Both the position numbers and the translations under genes were made by a program. A stretch of DNA of 64,000 nt from Actinobacillus succinogenes 130Z (lineage in GTDB: Bacteria; Pseudomonadota; Gammaproteobacteria; Enterobacterales; Pasteurellaceae): contig NC_009655.1 of NCBI RefSeq assembly GCF_000017245.1, forward strand, positions 186,001 through 250,000, given 5' to 3'. How positions within the stretch are numbered: position 1 is the first letter of the stretch; the number at the start of each line of letters is the position of its first letter. Positions 41,863-50,829 of the stretch are shown here, piece by piece. The notes under the pieces are model-generated. The model ran no database searches. It worked only from the letters and a program-made list of their open reading frames with translations, and had not been told where the DNA came from.

Positions 41863-43182
41863 TTATTTCTCAAACAATGAAATACTTTCCAAATGCCCCG
41901 TATGGGGAAACATATCGATCATCGCCACGCGTCGCAAACGATAACCCGCCCGCAACAGATTTTCCGCATCGCGTATCAAAGTCGCCGGATTACAGGACAC
42001 GTACAGAATTTTTTCCGGCTGTAATCCGATTAAGGCCGATAACGCAAATGCCGCGCCGCTGCGGGGCGGATCGAGCAAAATTTTATCGAACGGTCGGTTT
42101 GCCCAAGGCTTGTCGACAAAAGACGAATCCAAATCCGTTTGATAAAATTCGACATTTTCACAATGGTTTTGTTCGGCATTTTTTGTCGCCTTTGTCACCA
42201 TCGCCGAAACACCTTCGATTCCTACCGCACTTTTCACCAAACGGCTGATCGGCAAAGTAAAATTGCCCATACCGCAGAATAAATCCAGCACCCGATCCGT
42301 CGGTTTCAACGCCAACCAATCCGACGCCGTCGCCACCATTTTCCGGTTCAAATCCGCATTCACCTGAATGAAATCGCGAATATCGAACTGCAGACGTAAT
42401 CCCTGAATTTCATAATAAGGCGGTTCACCGTGCAACAAACGAATCGACTGATTATCCTGCACAAACAGATTTACGCCGTACGACTCGGCAAAGCCGAGCA
42501 ACAAAGTGCGGTCGGATTCGACGAGATTTTGCGTCACCCGCAATAACACGGCAACGCCGTTATCCGCCGCAACCAGCTCCACATGCCCCAGGGAAGCCGG
42601 CTGGCTGAAGCGGGCAAAAAGTGCGGTCAGATTCGGCAATAAATTATTTAAGGCGGGCTCGAGCACTTCGCAACGATCAACCGCGACAATTTGCGCCGAA
42701 CCTTTGCCGCGAAAGCCCATTTCCAACTGACGGGTTTTGCCATCGAATAACAGACTCAGACGGGCACGGCGCCGGTATTGCCAGGGTTCGCCCGTCATCA
42801 TCGGCATAAATTCAATATCCTTTTGCAGCTTCTGCAAGCGTTGGAACAGCGCCTGCTGTTTTGCATTCCGCTGCATATCCGACGGAATATGCTGACTTTG
42901 ACAACCGCCGCATTCGCCGAAAAACCGGCATTTGGGCGTTTGACGAAGCGGACTGGCACGCAGAATATTTTCGGTGACACCCAATCCGTACCGACGTTTG
43001 TCTTCCGTCACACGGAATTGCACGGTTTCCGACGGCAAGGCATTGTCGATAAACCAGGTTTTGCCCCGAATTTTCGCCACGCCAGCCCCCTGATAATCCA
43101 AATCGATAATATCGGCGGTCAATACCGGCTGAAAGTGCGGTCGTTTTTTTGCAGATTTTTGCGGAGAGTAAAACAATGCCAT
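41863..43182 (-). CDS. rlmD: 23S rRNA (uracil-1939-C5)-methyltransferase RlmD
   Basis: A 439-residue RumA/RlmD enzyme. An N-terminal TRAM domain (about 20-75) is followed by the 4Fe-4S cluster motif CRFFGECGGCQSQH (about 85-98). The SAM site is LDLFCGMGNFTLPISR; LLDPPRSGA and the nucleophilic Cys in ILYVSCNPATLIRD complete the m5U active site. It methylates U1939. The relA gene begins 13 nt downstream. Two uptake signals lie in frame. Start at the first ATG; a good SD was not obvious. Confidence 0.96.
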   Translation of the reverse strand: MALFYSPQKSAKKRPHFQPVLTADIIDLDYQGAGVAKIRGKTWFIDNALPSETVQFRVTEDKRRYGLGVTENILRASPLRQTPKCRFFGECGGCQSQHIPSDMQRNAKQQALFQRLQKLQKDIEFMPMMTGEPWQYRRRARLSLLFDGKTRQLEMGFRGKGSAQIVAVDRCEVLEPALNNLLPNLTALFARFSQPASLGHVELVAADNGVAVLLRVTQNLVESDRTLLLGFAESYGVNLFVQDNQSIRLLHGEPPYYEIQGLRLQFDIRDFIQVNADLNRKMVATASDWLALKPTDRVLDLFCGMGNFTLPISRLVKSAVGIEGVSAMVTKATKNAEQNHCENVEFYQTDLDSSFVDKPWANRPFDKILLDPPRSGAAFALSALIGLQPEKILYVSCNPATLIRDAENLLRAGYRLRRVAMIDMFPHTGHLESISLFEK

Positions 43183-43205
43183 GGATACTACAGTTAGTAA
43201 AACGG

Positions 43206-43919
43206 TTATTTCAAAAATAAAATGTTGTGAGCGAATAATTCCCGGCTTTTCAAAGGTTTATTGCCCAAATAGGGTTTCAGCGCCATGCGGGTGAAGCGTT
43301 TTGCCGCCGAACGTACGGCTGGATCACGAAAATCCCGCGCCTCGAACGCCAATAAATCCCGCCCGTAAAAAGTGGCGTTATCTTTAATCAGCGACGCCGT
43401 AAAGCCTTTTTCTTCGCGGTAACGATAGGTCATCGCCTCGTCTACCGGTTCGCCCGAACCCGCACAATGGGTAAAATCCACGCCGTAACCCAGCATAGTC
43501 AATAATTGAAATTCAAAAGTACGCAACGCAGGTTCCACACCGTCTTCCGAAGCAAGACGGGTTAAACAGTGCAGATAATCCTGAAATAACTCGCCGTTCG
43601 GCGTTTCCGCCTCTATTACGCGGCAAAGCAGTTCGTTTACGTAAAAACCGCTGAACAATGCCGTTTGCTGTAACGGTAGTGCGATAGCGGCGGGTTCGGC
43701 TTTAGTCAGCGTTTTCAACGCGCCTTTTCCCGACCAGCGCAACAGCAACGGCGTAAAGGGTTGCAACACGCCTTTCCACGCCGAACGTTTTGCCCGCGCA
43801 CCTTTCGCCAAAACGGTTAACCGCCCGGTTTCTTCCGTAAACAAATCGACCAGCAAACTGGTTTCGCTGTAAGGCTTGCGATGTAGCACGAAGCCCCGCT
43901 GAAAAGTCTCAATCGCCAC
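43206..43919 (-). CDS. recO: DNA repair protein RecO
   Basis: A 237-residue RecO with an N-terminal OB-fold (RGFVLHRKPYSETSLLVDLFTEETGRLTVLAKGARAKRSAWKGVLQPF, residues about 8-55) and a helical C-domain (NELLCRVIEAETPNGELFQDYLHCL). It loads RecA on SSB-coated gaps together with RecR. The gene is 23 nt upstream of rlmD. No zinc-finger cysteine quartet is apparent, as usual in this group. Confidence 0.95.
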   Translation of the reverse strand: MAIETFQRGFVLHRKPYSETSLLVDLFTEETGRLTVLAKGARAKRSAWKGVLQPFTPLLLRWSGKGALKTLTKAEPAAIALPLQQTALFSGFYVNELLCRVIEAETPNGELFQDYLHCLTRLASEDGVEPALRTFEFQLLTMLGYGVDFTHCAGSGEPVDEAMTYRYREEKGFTASLIKDNATFYGRDLLAFEARDFRDPAVRSAAKRFTRMALKPYLGNKPLKSRELFAHNILFLK

Positions 43920-44020
43920 GTTTTAAACGCCAATCCGCCCTATCTTAAAAGAGCCCATATTCTAGCAGATTTTTAGCCGTACTTTTACAAGAATATTCGG
44001 TTAAAAATAGAGACATTTTT

Positions 44021-44036
44021 CGTGATCCAGTTCACA
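44021..44036. promoter_or_regulatory. CRP-like site of the rbs operon
   Basis: CGTGA-TCCAGT-TCACA, one mismatch to consensus. Its centre is about 60.5 bp upstream of the start predicted from TTGCTT (44054-44059), a 17-bp spacer and TATCTT (44077-44082), the standard class I position. Confidence 0.65.
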
Positions 44037-44072
44037 AATTTAAACAAAACCATTTGCTTTTCCTGTCAACAT

Positions 44073-44118
44073 CTCTATCTTTATCTCATCGAAACGTTTC
44101 GATAAGATAAAGATAGAG
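44073..44118. promoter_or_regulatory. 46-bp near-perfect palindrome with RbsR operator core
   Basis: Two 23-base arms with a single mismatch meet at GAAACGTTTC (44091-44100), a classic LacI-family operator core. The dyad covers the likely -10 and start site and ends 18 bp before rbsD. Repression by RbsR is expected; the very long arms also give the transcript a possible hairpin. Confidence 0.75.
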
Positions 44119-44136
44119 GTAATTAAAGGAGCAAAA

Positions 44137-44556
44137 ATGAAAAAAACAACTATTATAAATGCTCAACTTTCCTACGCGATAGCCACGCTTGGACATACGG
44201 AAACGTTAACCCTGTGTGATGCGGGGTTGCCTATTCCCAATTCTTCCAATCGGATAGATTTGGCTTTAACAAAAGGAATTCCGAGCTTTTTAGAAACACT
44301 TTATGCGGTGACTAGTGAAATGTTTGTGGAACGCGCCATTTTAGCATCTGAAATCAAAGAAAAAAATCCCGAAATTCTAACCGCACTTTTAGCGCATTTA
44401 TCACAATTAGCTACCAAGCAGGGTAACCAAATTCCAGTAGAATTTGTTTCTCATGAAAAGTTTAAGAAACTGACACACGACAGCAAAGGCATTGTGCGAA
44501 GCGGCGAATGTTCGCCTTATGCCAATATTATTTTGGTTTCGGGCGTACCATTTTAG
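44137..44556 (+). CDS. rbsD: D-ribose pyranase (RbsD)
   Basis: A 139-residue RbsD that converts beta-pyranose and beta-furanose forms of ribose so the kinase can use it. The N-terminal TTIINAQLSYAIATLGHTETLTLCDAGLPIP includes the catalytic His and Asp, and the C-terminal GIVRSGECSPYANIILVSGV closes the sugar site. It is the first gene of rbsDACBKR, with AAAGGAGC before the ATG, downstream of the CRP site and operator palindrome. Confidence 0.96.
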   Translation: MKKTTIINAQLSYAIATLGHTETLTLCDAGLPIPNSSNRIDLALTKGIPSFLETLYAVTSEMFVERAILASEIKEKNPEILTALLAHLSQLATKQGNQIPVEFVSHEKFKKLTHDSKGIVRSGECSPYANIILVSGVPF

Positions 44557-44565
44557 GATGGCGGT

Positions 44566-46068
44566 ATGGAATATGAAACTTTATTGAAAATCAATGGGAT
44601 AGATAAATCCTTTCCAGGTGTGAAAGCATTAAGTAACGCCTGTTTATCAGTATATGCCGGACGCGCAATGGCGTTAATGGGTGAAAACGGCGCAGGGAAA
44701 TCCACCCTGATGAAAGTGTTAACCGGTATTTACAGCAAAGATGCCGGCACTATTGAATACCTCGGCAAAGCCGTATCGTTTAACGGTCCCAAAGATTCAC
44801 AAGAAGCAGGTATCAGCATTATTCATCAGGAATTAAATTTAGTCGGTAATTTGACTATCGCAGAAAATATTTTCTTAGGTCGTGAATTTACCACAGCATG
44901 GGGTGCAATAAATTGGAAAAAAATGTATGACGAAGCGGACAAATTACTGGCTCGACTTAATGTTCCGCATAGTAGTCATCAATTATGCTCTGAACTTTCT
45001 ATCGGTGAACAGCAAATGGTAGAAATCGCCAAAGCACTGAGTTTTGAAAGCAAAGTCATTATTATGGACGAGCCGACAGATGCACTCACAGATACCGAAA
45101 CGGAAGCCTTGTTCAATGTCATTCGCGAATTAAAAGCGGAAAAATGCGGAATTGTTTATATTTCCCATCGTATTAAAGAAATTTTTGAAATCTGCGATGA
45201 CGTGACGGTTTTACGCGACGGGCAATTTATCGGTGAATCCGCCGTATCCGATTTAACGGAAGACCGTCTGATTGAAATGATGGTAGGGCGACGTTTAGAC
45301 GAACAATATCCCTATGTGGAAGTACCGAAGGGTGACATTCGTCTGGAAGTTAAAAACTTAACCGGCAGCGGTGTGCATGATGTCAGCTTTCAGCTACACA
45401 GCGGAGAAATTCTTGGTATTTCGGGTCTGATGGGGGCAGGTCGCACTGAACTAATGAAAGTGTTATACGGTGCATTACCCAAAGAAAGTGGCAAAATGCG
45501 GTTAAATCATAAAGAAATTTCAAATAATTGTCCTCAGGACGGATTAAACAACGGCATTGTATATATTTCTGAAGACCGTAAAGGCGACGGCTTAATTTTA
45601 GGTATGTCGGTAAAAGAAAATATGTCGCTCACGGCATTGGAACATTTTTCCAAAATGTGCCGGATTCGTCATGATTCGGAACAGCTGGCGGTGGATGATT
45701 TCATTTTGATGTTTAATATCAAAACACCAAGCAGAGATCAGCAAATAGGTTTACTATCCGGCGGTAATCAACAAAAAGTAGCAATTGCTAAAGGTTTAAT
45801 GACTCGTCCGAACGTGCTGATTTTAGATGAGCCGACCCGCGGGGTAGATGTCGGTGCCAAAAAAGAAATTTATCAGCTAATTAATAAATTCAAACAAGAC
45901 GGTTTAAGCATTGTCATTGTATCTTCCGAAATGCCGGAAGTATTAGGGATGTCTGATCGTATTTTAGTCATGCGTGAAGGACGGATTAGTGGGGAATTCT
46001 CCCGCTCGGAAGCCACTCAGGAAAAATTATTAGCAGCTGCAATCGGTAAAAGCGCGGTCAAAAATTAG
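44566..46068 (+). CDS. rbsA: Ribose ABC transporter ATP-binding protein (RbsA)
   Basis: A 500-residue double ABC ATPase. Walker A GENGAGKSTLMKVL (about 40-53), LSIGEQQMVEIAKAL and IIMDEPTDAL form the first half; degenerate GLMGAGRTELMKVL, then LLSGGNQQKVAIAKGL and LILDEPTRGVDVGAKKE form the second. It differs clearly from the paralogue at 19.5-21 kb. It energises ribose import and lies 9 nt after rbsD. Confidence 0.95.
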   Translation: MEYETLLKINGIDKSFPGVKALSNACLSVYAGRAMALMGENGAGKSTLMKVLTGIYSKDAGTIEYLGKAVSFNGPKDSQEAGISIIHQELNLVGNLTIAENIFLGREFTTAWGAINWKKMYDEADKLLARLNVPHSSHQLCSELSIGEQQMVEIAKALSFESKVIIMDEPTDALTDTETEALFNVIRELKAEKCGIVYISHRIKEIFEICDDVTVLRDGQFIGESAVSDLTEDRLIEMMVGRRLDEQYPYVEVPKGDIRLEVKNLTGSGVHDVSFQLHSGEILGISGLMGAGRTELMKVLYGALPKESGKMRLNHKEISNNCPQDGLNNGIVYISEDRKGDGLILGMSVKENMSLTALEHFSKMCRIRHDSEQLAVDDFILMFNIKTPSRDQQIGLLSGGNQQKVAIAKGLMTRPNVLILDEPTRGVDVGAKKEIYQLINKFKQDGLSIVIVSSEMPEVLGMSDRILVMREGRISGEFSRSEATQEKLLAAAIGKSAVKN

Positions 46069-46077
46069 GATATTTTT

Positions 46078-47046
46078 ATGTATACCCAAAATTCATTTAA
46101 ATTAGGAAAATTTCTGTTAGAACAACGTTCTATCGTAGCATTGTTGGTTTTAATCGGGATTGTTTCGGCAATTAATCCCGACTTCTTCACCATTGATAAT
46201 ATTCTCAATATTTTACGCCAGACGTCGGTAAATGCGATTATCGCCGTAGGAATGACTTTTGTTATTCTGATTGCCGGTATTGATTTATCTGTAGGTTCCG
46301 TATTGGCATTAACCGGTGCCATTGCCGCTTCGTTGGTAGGCAGTGAATTTTCAATGCTACTGGTAATTCCTGCCGTATTGTTTATTGGCGCATTTCTCGG
46401 CGGCGTCAGCGGTGTCATTGTAGCCAAAGGGAAAGTACAGGCATTTATCGCAACTTTGGTAACGATGACATTATTACGGGGCGTCACCATGGTATACACC
46501 GACGGACGTCCTATCAGCACCGGTTTTTCCGATGCAGCGGATCAATTCTCTTATTTGGGAACAGGTTATTTATTCGGTATTCCCGTACCTATTTGGCTGA
46601 TGGCGGTAGTCTTTGCTGTAGCATGGTACATTTTAAAACATACCCGTATTGGTCGTTATATCTATGCCTTGGGTGGCAATGAAGCGGCAACTCAGCTTTC
46701 CGGTATTAATGTCAACAAAATCAAAGTGTTTGTATTTGCCGTAAGCGGTTTTTTATCCGCACTTGCCGGGTTAATTGTCACATCTCGTCTTTCCTCTGCA
46801 CAACCGACAGCAGGCGTATCTTACGAATTGGATGCTATTGCCGCTGTTGTCGTGGGCGGAACCAGTCTGATGGGCGGTAAAGGTCGGGTTATGGGTACAC
46901 TAATCGGTGCGCTGATTATCGGATTTTTAAATAATGCATTGAATTTATTGGATATTTCATCTTATTATCAAATGATTGCCAAAGCACTCGTTATTTTAGC
47001 TGCTGTGCTTGCGGATAATTATTTAGGCAGTAAAAAGCATAATTAG
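46078..47046 (+). CDS. rbsC: Ribose ABC transporter permease (RbsC)
   Basis: A 322-residue permease with about 8-10 helices. AIIAVGMTFVILIAGIDLSVGSVLALTGA and ELDAIAAVVVGGTSLMGGKGRVMGTLIGALIIG are family signatures. The length matches E. coli RbsC (321). It starts 9 nt after rbsA and ends 19 nt before rbsB. Confidence 0.95.
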   Translation: MYTQNSFKLGKFLLEQRSIVALLVLIGIVSAINPDFFTIDNILNILRQTSVNAIIAVGMTFVILIAGIDLSVGSVLALTGAIAASLVGSEFSMLLVIPAVLFIGAFLGGVSGVIVAKGKVQAFIATLVTMTLLRGVTMVYTDGRPISTGFSDAADQFSYLGTGYLFGIPVPIWLMAVVFAVAWYILKHTRIGRYIYALGGNEAATQLSGINVNKIKVFVFAVSGFLSALAGLIVTSRLSSAQPTAGVSYELDAIAAVVVGGTSLMGGKGRVMGTLIGALIIGFLNNALNLLDISSYYQMIAKALVILAAVLADNYLGSKKHN

Positions 47047-47065
47047 TTACTTAAGGGAGAATATT

Positions 47066-47944
47066 ATGAAAAAACTCACAACCATAGCTTCATCTTTCGT
47101 CTTAGCTTTTGCCGTTAGTGGTTCGGTGTTAGCTCAGGAAACAATAGCATTAACCGTATCAACATTAGATAATCCGTTCTTTGTGTCATTAAAAGACGGC
47201 GCACAAAAAAAAGCGACGGAACTAGGTTATAAATTGGTAGTCCTAGACAGCCAGAACGACCCGTCCAAAGAGCTATCTAACGTAGAAGATTTAACGGTTC
47301 GTGGCGCAAAAGTATTGTTGATTAATCCGACCGACAGCGCCGCGGTCAGCAATGCGGTAGCGATTGCCAACCGCAATAAAATTCCTGTTATCACATTAGA
47401 CCGTGGTGCAGCAAAAGGCGAAGTGGTCAGTCATATTGCCTCTGACAATGTTGCCGGCGGTAAAATGGCGGGGGACTTCATCGCTCAAAAATTAGGTGAC
47501 GGCGCAAAAGTAATTCAATTGGAAGGTTTGGCAGGTACATCTGCTGCCCGTGAACGAGGTGAAGGTTTTAAACAAGCAATTGAAGCTCACAAATTTGATG
47601 TATTAGCCAGTCAACCTGCTGACTTTGACCGAACCAAAGGCTTAAACGTAACTGAAAATCTATTGGCAAGCAAGGGATCAGTCCAAGCGATTTTTGCCCA
47701 AAATGACGAAATGGCGTTAGGTGCGTTACGCGCCATCAGTGCCGCAGGGAAAAAGGTACTGGTTGTCGGTTTCGATGGTACAGAGGACGGTGTTAAAGCG
47801 GTTAAAAGCGGTAAGTTAGCGGCAACAGTAGCGCAACAACCAGAATTAATTGGTAGTCTAGGCGTTGAAACCGCCGATAAAATCCTAAAAGGTGAGAAAG
47901 TCGATGCCAAAATCCCGGTTGCATTAAAAGTTGTAACTGAATAA
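47066..47944 (+). CDS. rbsB: Ribose-binding periplasmic protein (RbsB)
   Basis: A 292-residue binder with a signal peptide ending at VLA (about residue 23). ETIALTVSTLDNPFFVSLKDGAQKKATELGY and VLDSQNDPSKELSNVEDLTVRGAKVLLINPTDSAAV follow E. coli RbsB closely; the ribose-contact residues (DNPFF, DRGA, GFDGTED) are visible. An imperfect hairpin after the gene may set its high relative level over rbsK. Confidence 0.96.
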   Translation: MKKLTTIASSFVLAFAVSGSVLAQETIALTVSTLDNPFFVSLKDGAQKKATELGYKLVVLDSQNDPSKELSNVEDLTVRGAKVLLINPTDSAAVSNAVAIANRNKIPVITLDRGAAKGEVVSHIASDNVAGGKMAGDFIAQKLGDGAKVIQLEGLAGTSAARERGEGFKQAIEAHKFDVLASQPADFDRTKGLNVTENLLASKGSVQAIFAQNDEMALGALRAISAAGKKVLVVGFDGTEDGVKAVKSGKLAATVAQQPELIGSLGVETADKILKGEKVDAKIPVALKVVTE

Positions 47945-47951
47945 TATTTAT

Positions 47952-47975
47952 ACAGCGGGCAAAAACGTCCGCTGT
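47952..47975 (+). promoter_or_regulatory. Intercistronic hairpin after rbsB
   Basis: ACAGCGG and CCGCTGT with one extra G-U and C-G pair form a nine-pair stem with a six-base loop, followed by TTTCG and a USS. It probably stabilises rbsB mRNA or partly terminates before rbsK. Confidence 0.65.
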
Positions 47976-48003
47976 TTCGACCGCACTTTTAAGGATTGAA
48001 ATA

Positions 48004-48936
48004 ATGAAAAAACTGACGGTTTTAGGCAGTATTAATGCGGATCATGTAATTTCCGTACCTTATTTTGCCAAACCCGGGGAAACCCTGACCGGTTCCCATT
48101 ATCACATAGCTTACGGCGGTAAAGGGGCGAATCAGGCGGTAGCGGCGGCGCGTTTGTGTGATCAATCGCAAATGACGGTGAGTTTTATCGGCTGTATCGG
48201 CGAAGACGGTATCGGCCGCACCATGAAACAGGCATTTGCCGATGACGGAATTAATGTGGCGCCGATTGTGGAAGTGAAAGACGAAACTACCGGCATCGCT
48301 ATGATTCAGGTCGCCGCAACGGGCGAAAACAGTATCGTAATTTCGCCGGGCGCCAATGCATATCTGAACGAAGAGGTGGTGGAGCGTTTTTCAGACGAAA
48401 TCACTTCGGCGGATTATCTGCTTATGCAATTGGAAACGCCGTTACCGGCGATTATGAAAGCCGCCGCACTGGCGAAAAAACACGGTACCAAAGTGGTGTT
48501 AAATCCGGCGCCCGCTCGCCCATTACCGGACGAATTGCTGACGAACACCGACATTATTACGCCGAACGAAACGGAAGCGGAAATCTTAACCGGCGTTTGC
48601 GTCACCGACGAACAAAGTGCGGTCAAATCCGCGCAGGTTTTTCACGACAAGGGCATTGAAACCGTACTGATCACGCTCGGCTCGAAAGGCGTTTATTTCA
48701 GCCGTCAAAGCAAAGGCGGTATCGTCGCCGGTTTTCGCGTTCGGGCCGTGGATACTACCGCCGCCGGTGACACCTTCAACGGTGCGTTTTTAACCGCGCT
48801 GTTAGACGGTAAAACCATGGCGAACGCCATTACTTTCGCGCATGCGGCGGCGGCGCTCAGCGTCACCCGCGAAGGCGCGCAACCGTCCATTCCGAGTCGC
48901 GCCGAAACTTTACGTTTTTTAGCACAACAGGGGTGA
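48004..48936 (+). CDS. rbsK: Ribokinase (RbsK)
   Basis: A 310-residue PfkB kinase phosphorylating ribose to ribose 5-phosphate. GSINADHVISVPYFAKPGETLTG and GGKGANQAVAAARL are the N-terminal signature; NPAPARPLPDELL, ITPNETEAEILTG and the C-terminal VDTTAAGDTFNGAFLTALLDG hold the catalytic Asp and anion hole. A USS is in frame at about 48614. It starts 59 nt after rbsB in the same operon. Confidence 0.96.
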   Translation: MKKLTVLGSINADHVISVPYFAKPGETLTGSHYHIAYGGKGANQAVAAARLCDQSQMTVSFIGCIGEDGIGRTMKQAFADDGINVAPIVEVKDETTGIAMIQVAATGENSIVISPGANAYLNEEVVERFSDEITSADYLLMQLETPLPAIMKAAALAKKHGTKVVLNPAPARPLPDELLTNTDIITPNETEAEILTGVCVTDEQSAVKSAQVFHDKGIETVLITLGSKGVYFSRQSKGGIVAGFRVRAVDTTAAGDTFNGAFLTALLDGKTMANAITFAHAAAALSVTREGAQPSIPSRAETLRFLAQQG

Positions 48937-48971
48937 CGGGAAACCGCATCATCATTTAATGGAGTAACACA

Positions 48972-49979
48972 ATGGCCACAATGAAGGATATCGCCAAACG
49001 CGCACAGGTTTCCACTTCGACCGTCTCTCACGTCATTAACAATACCCGTTATGTCAGTGATGAAATCCGTGAAAAAATCCTGGCCATTGTAAACGAACTG
49101 AATTACCAACCTTCCGCACTGGCGCGCAGTTTTAAGCTGAAGCAGACGCAAACCATCGGTATGCTGGTGACGGCGAGCAACAACCCGTTCTTCGCCGAAG
49201 TGGTGGGCGCGGTGGAACGTTATTGCGGTCGGAATAACTATAACCTGATTCTGTGTAACACCGACGGCGACAGCGAACGCCTGCACAAAAGCCTGCAAAC
49301 GCTGATTCAGAAACAAGTGGACGGGCTGCTGCTGATGTGCACGGAAACCCAGCTACAGCAAAACGAAACACTGCAACTCAGCGTGCCGACAGTGATTATG
49401 GACTGGTGGCCGAATCTCAGTGCGGATAAAATTTTCGAAGATTCGGAACTGGGCGGCTATCTCGCCACCAACATGCTGATTGAACAAGGGCACCGTCGTA
49501 TCGGCATAATCACCGGTAATCTGCAAAAACCGCTGGCGCTGAACCGTCTGAACGGATATAAAAAAGCTTTACGGGAAAACGGGTTAACGGAAAATCCGGA
49601 GTGGATTGTGGAAAGTCAGTTCGACTTTGACGGCGGGATTACCGGCATGGAAAAGTTACTGGCGCAACCCCGACGACCGACCGCCGTGTTCGCCTGCAGC
49701 GATACCATCGCCATCGGCGTTTACCAAACCGCCTGGAAGCACGGCTTGCGTATTCCGGAAGATATTTCCGTTATCGGTTACGACGACATCACGCTCGCCC
49801 GTTACCTTTCGCCGCCGCTTACGACTGTCCATCAACCCAAGGCGGAACTGGGAAAAATCGCCGTAGAAACGCTGTTCGAACGCATTAAAAATCCGCAAAA
49901 AAAACACCGCACTTTATTGCTGAAACCTCATATCGTGGCGAGACATTCTGTGGCTCGCCCCCACGCCACCTCCGCCTGA
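48972..49979 (+). CDS. rbsR: Ribose operon repressor (RbsR, LacI family)
   Basis: A 335-residue LacI-type regulator. Helix-turn-helix ATMKDIAKRAQVSTSTVSHVINNTRYVS is at residues 2-29, with a hinge ALARSF, then a ribose-binding-protein-like core (TIGMLVTASNNPFFAEVVGAVERYCG). In the absence of ribose it should bind the GAAACGTTTC dyad before rbsD. It is the last gene of the operon, closed by a USS-pair terminator. Confidence 0.95.
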   Translation: MATMKDIAKRAQVSTSTVSHVINNTRYVSDEIREKILAIVNELNYQPSALARSFKLKQTQTIGMLVTASNNPFFAEVVGAVERYCGRNNYNLILCNTDGDSERLHKSLQTLIQKQVDGLLLMCTETQLQQNETLQLSVPTVIMDWWPNLSADKIFEDSELGGYLATNMLIEQGHRRIGIITGNLQKPLALNRLNGYKKALRENGLTENPEWIVESQFDFDGGITGMEKLLAQPRRPTAVFACSDTIAIGVYQTAWKHGLRIPEDISVIGYDDITLARYLSPPLTTVHQPKAELGKIAVETLFERIKNPQKKHRTLLLKPHIVARHSVARPHATSA

Positions 49980-49985
49980 GACATT

Positions 49986-50023
49986 AAGTGCGGTCAAAAA
50001 TTTTAAAGATTTTGACCGCACTT
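49986..50023 (+). terminator. USS-pair terminator of the rbs operon
   Basis: AAGTGCGGTCAAAA (49986-49999) pairs with TTTTGACCGCACTT (50010-50023), a 14-bp stem followed by TTCC. Confidence 0.85.
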
Positions 50024-50062
50024 TCCTTTATCATAAGCATAACTTTTTCAACCGGAAAAATT

Positions 50063-50794
50063 ATGCGAGTTCCACGAATTTATCATCCCGAATCCTTATT
50101 AAATCAATCGTCCTGCCGATTAAGCGAAGAGGCGGCAAACCACGTGGGGCGCGTATTGCGTATGCAGGCGGGCGAAGCGCTCGAACTGTTCGACGGCTCC
50201 AATCATATTTACCCCGCCGTCATTTCCCGGGCGGACAAAAAAACGGTGACCGTGAATATTCGGGAGCGTATTTCGGACGATCGCGAAAGTCCGCTGGCGA
50301 TACATCTCGGACAAGTTATTTCCCGCGGGGAGCGCATGGAATTTACCATTCAGAAATCGGTGGAATTGGGCGTTAAGGTGATAACGCCGCTGTGGTCCGA
50401 ACGTTGCGGTGTGAAATTAGAGGGCGATCGTCTGGCGAAAAAGATTCGGCAATGGCAGAAAATCGCCGTTTCCGCCTGCGAACAGTGCGGACGCAATGTG
50501 ATTCCGCAAATCCGTCCGATGATGAAACTGCAGGACTGGTGTGCAGAAAATGACGGCGCGTTAAAGTTGAATTTACATCCTCGGGCTCAATATTCTATTA
50601 AAACATTACCGACAATACCTGCCGAAGGCATCCGCCTGCTAATCGGTTCGGAAGGCGGGTTATCGCCGCAGGAAATCGCACTGACCGAACAGCAGGGATT
50701 CACGGAAATTCTGCTCGGTAAACGGATTCTGCGCACGGAAACCGCCGCTTTAACGGCGATTACCGCGTTACAGATTTGTTTCGGCGATTTGTAA
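50063..50794 (+). CDS. rsmE: 16S rRNA (uracil-1498-N3)-methyltransferase RsmE
   Basis: Start at the ATG at 50063, MRVPRIYHPESLL, which aligns with E. coli RsmE (243 residues here and there); the frame extends to 49988 through the rbs terminator without support. The N-terminal PUA-like domain (1-70) precedes the SPOUT methyltransferase: HLGQVISRGERMEFTIQKSVELGV, CEQCGRNVIPQIRP, and the knot LLIGSEGGLSPQEI plus LGKRILRTETAALTAI. It methylates U1498. Confidence 0.95.
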   Translation: MRVPRIYHPESLLNQSSCRLSEEAANHVGRVLRMQAGEALELFDGSNHIYPAVISRADKKTVTVNIRERISDDRESPLAIHLGQVISRGERMEFTIQKSVELGVKVITPLWSERCGVKLEGDRLAKKIRQWQKIAVSACEQCGRNVIPQIRPMMKLQDWCAENDGALKLNLHPRAQYSIKTLPTIPAEGIRLLIGSEGGLSPQEIALTEQQGFTEILLGKRILRTETAALTAITALQICFGDL

Positions 50795-50829
50795 TATTGA
50801 ACAATATGTTGACGGATAAAGAAGTAGAA

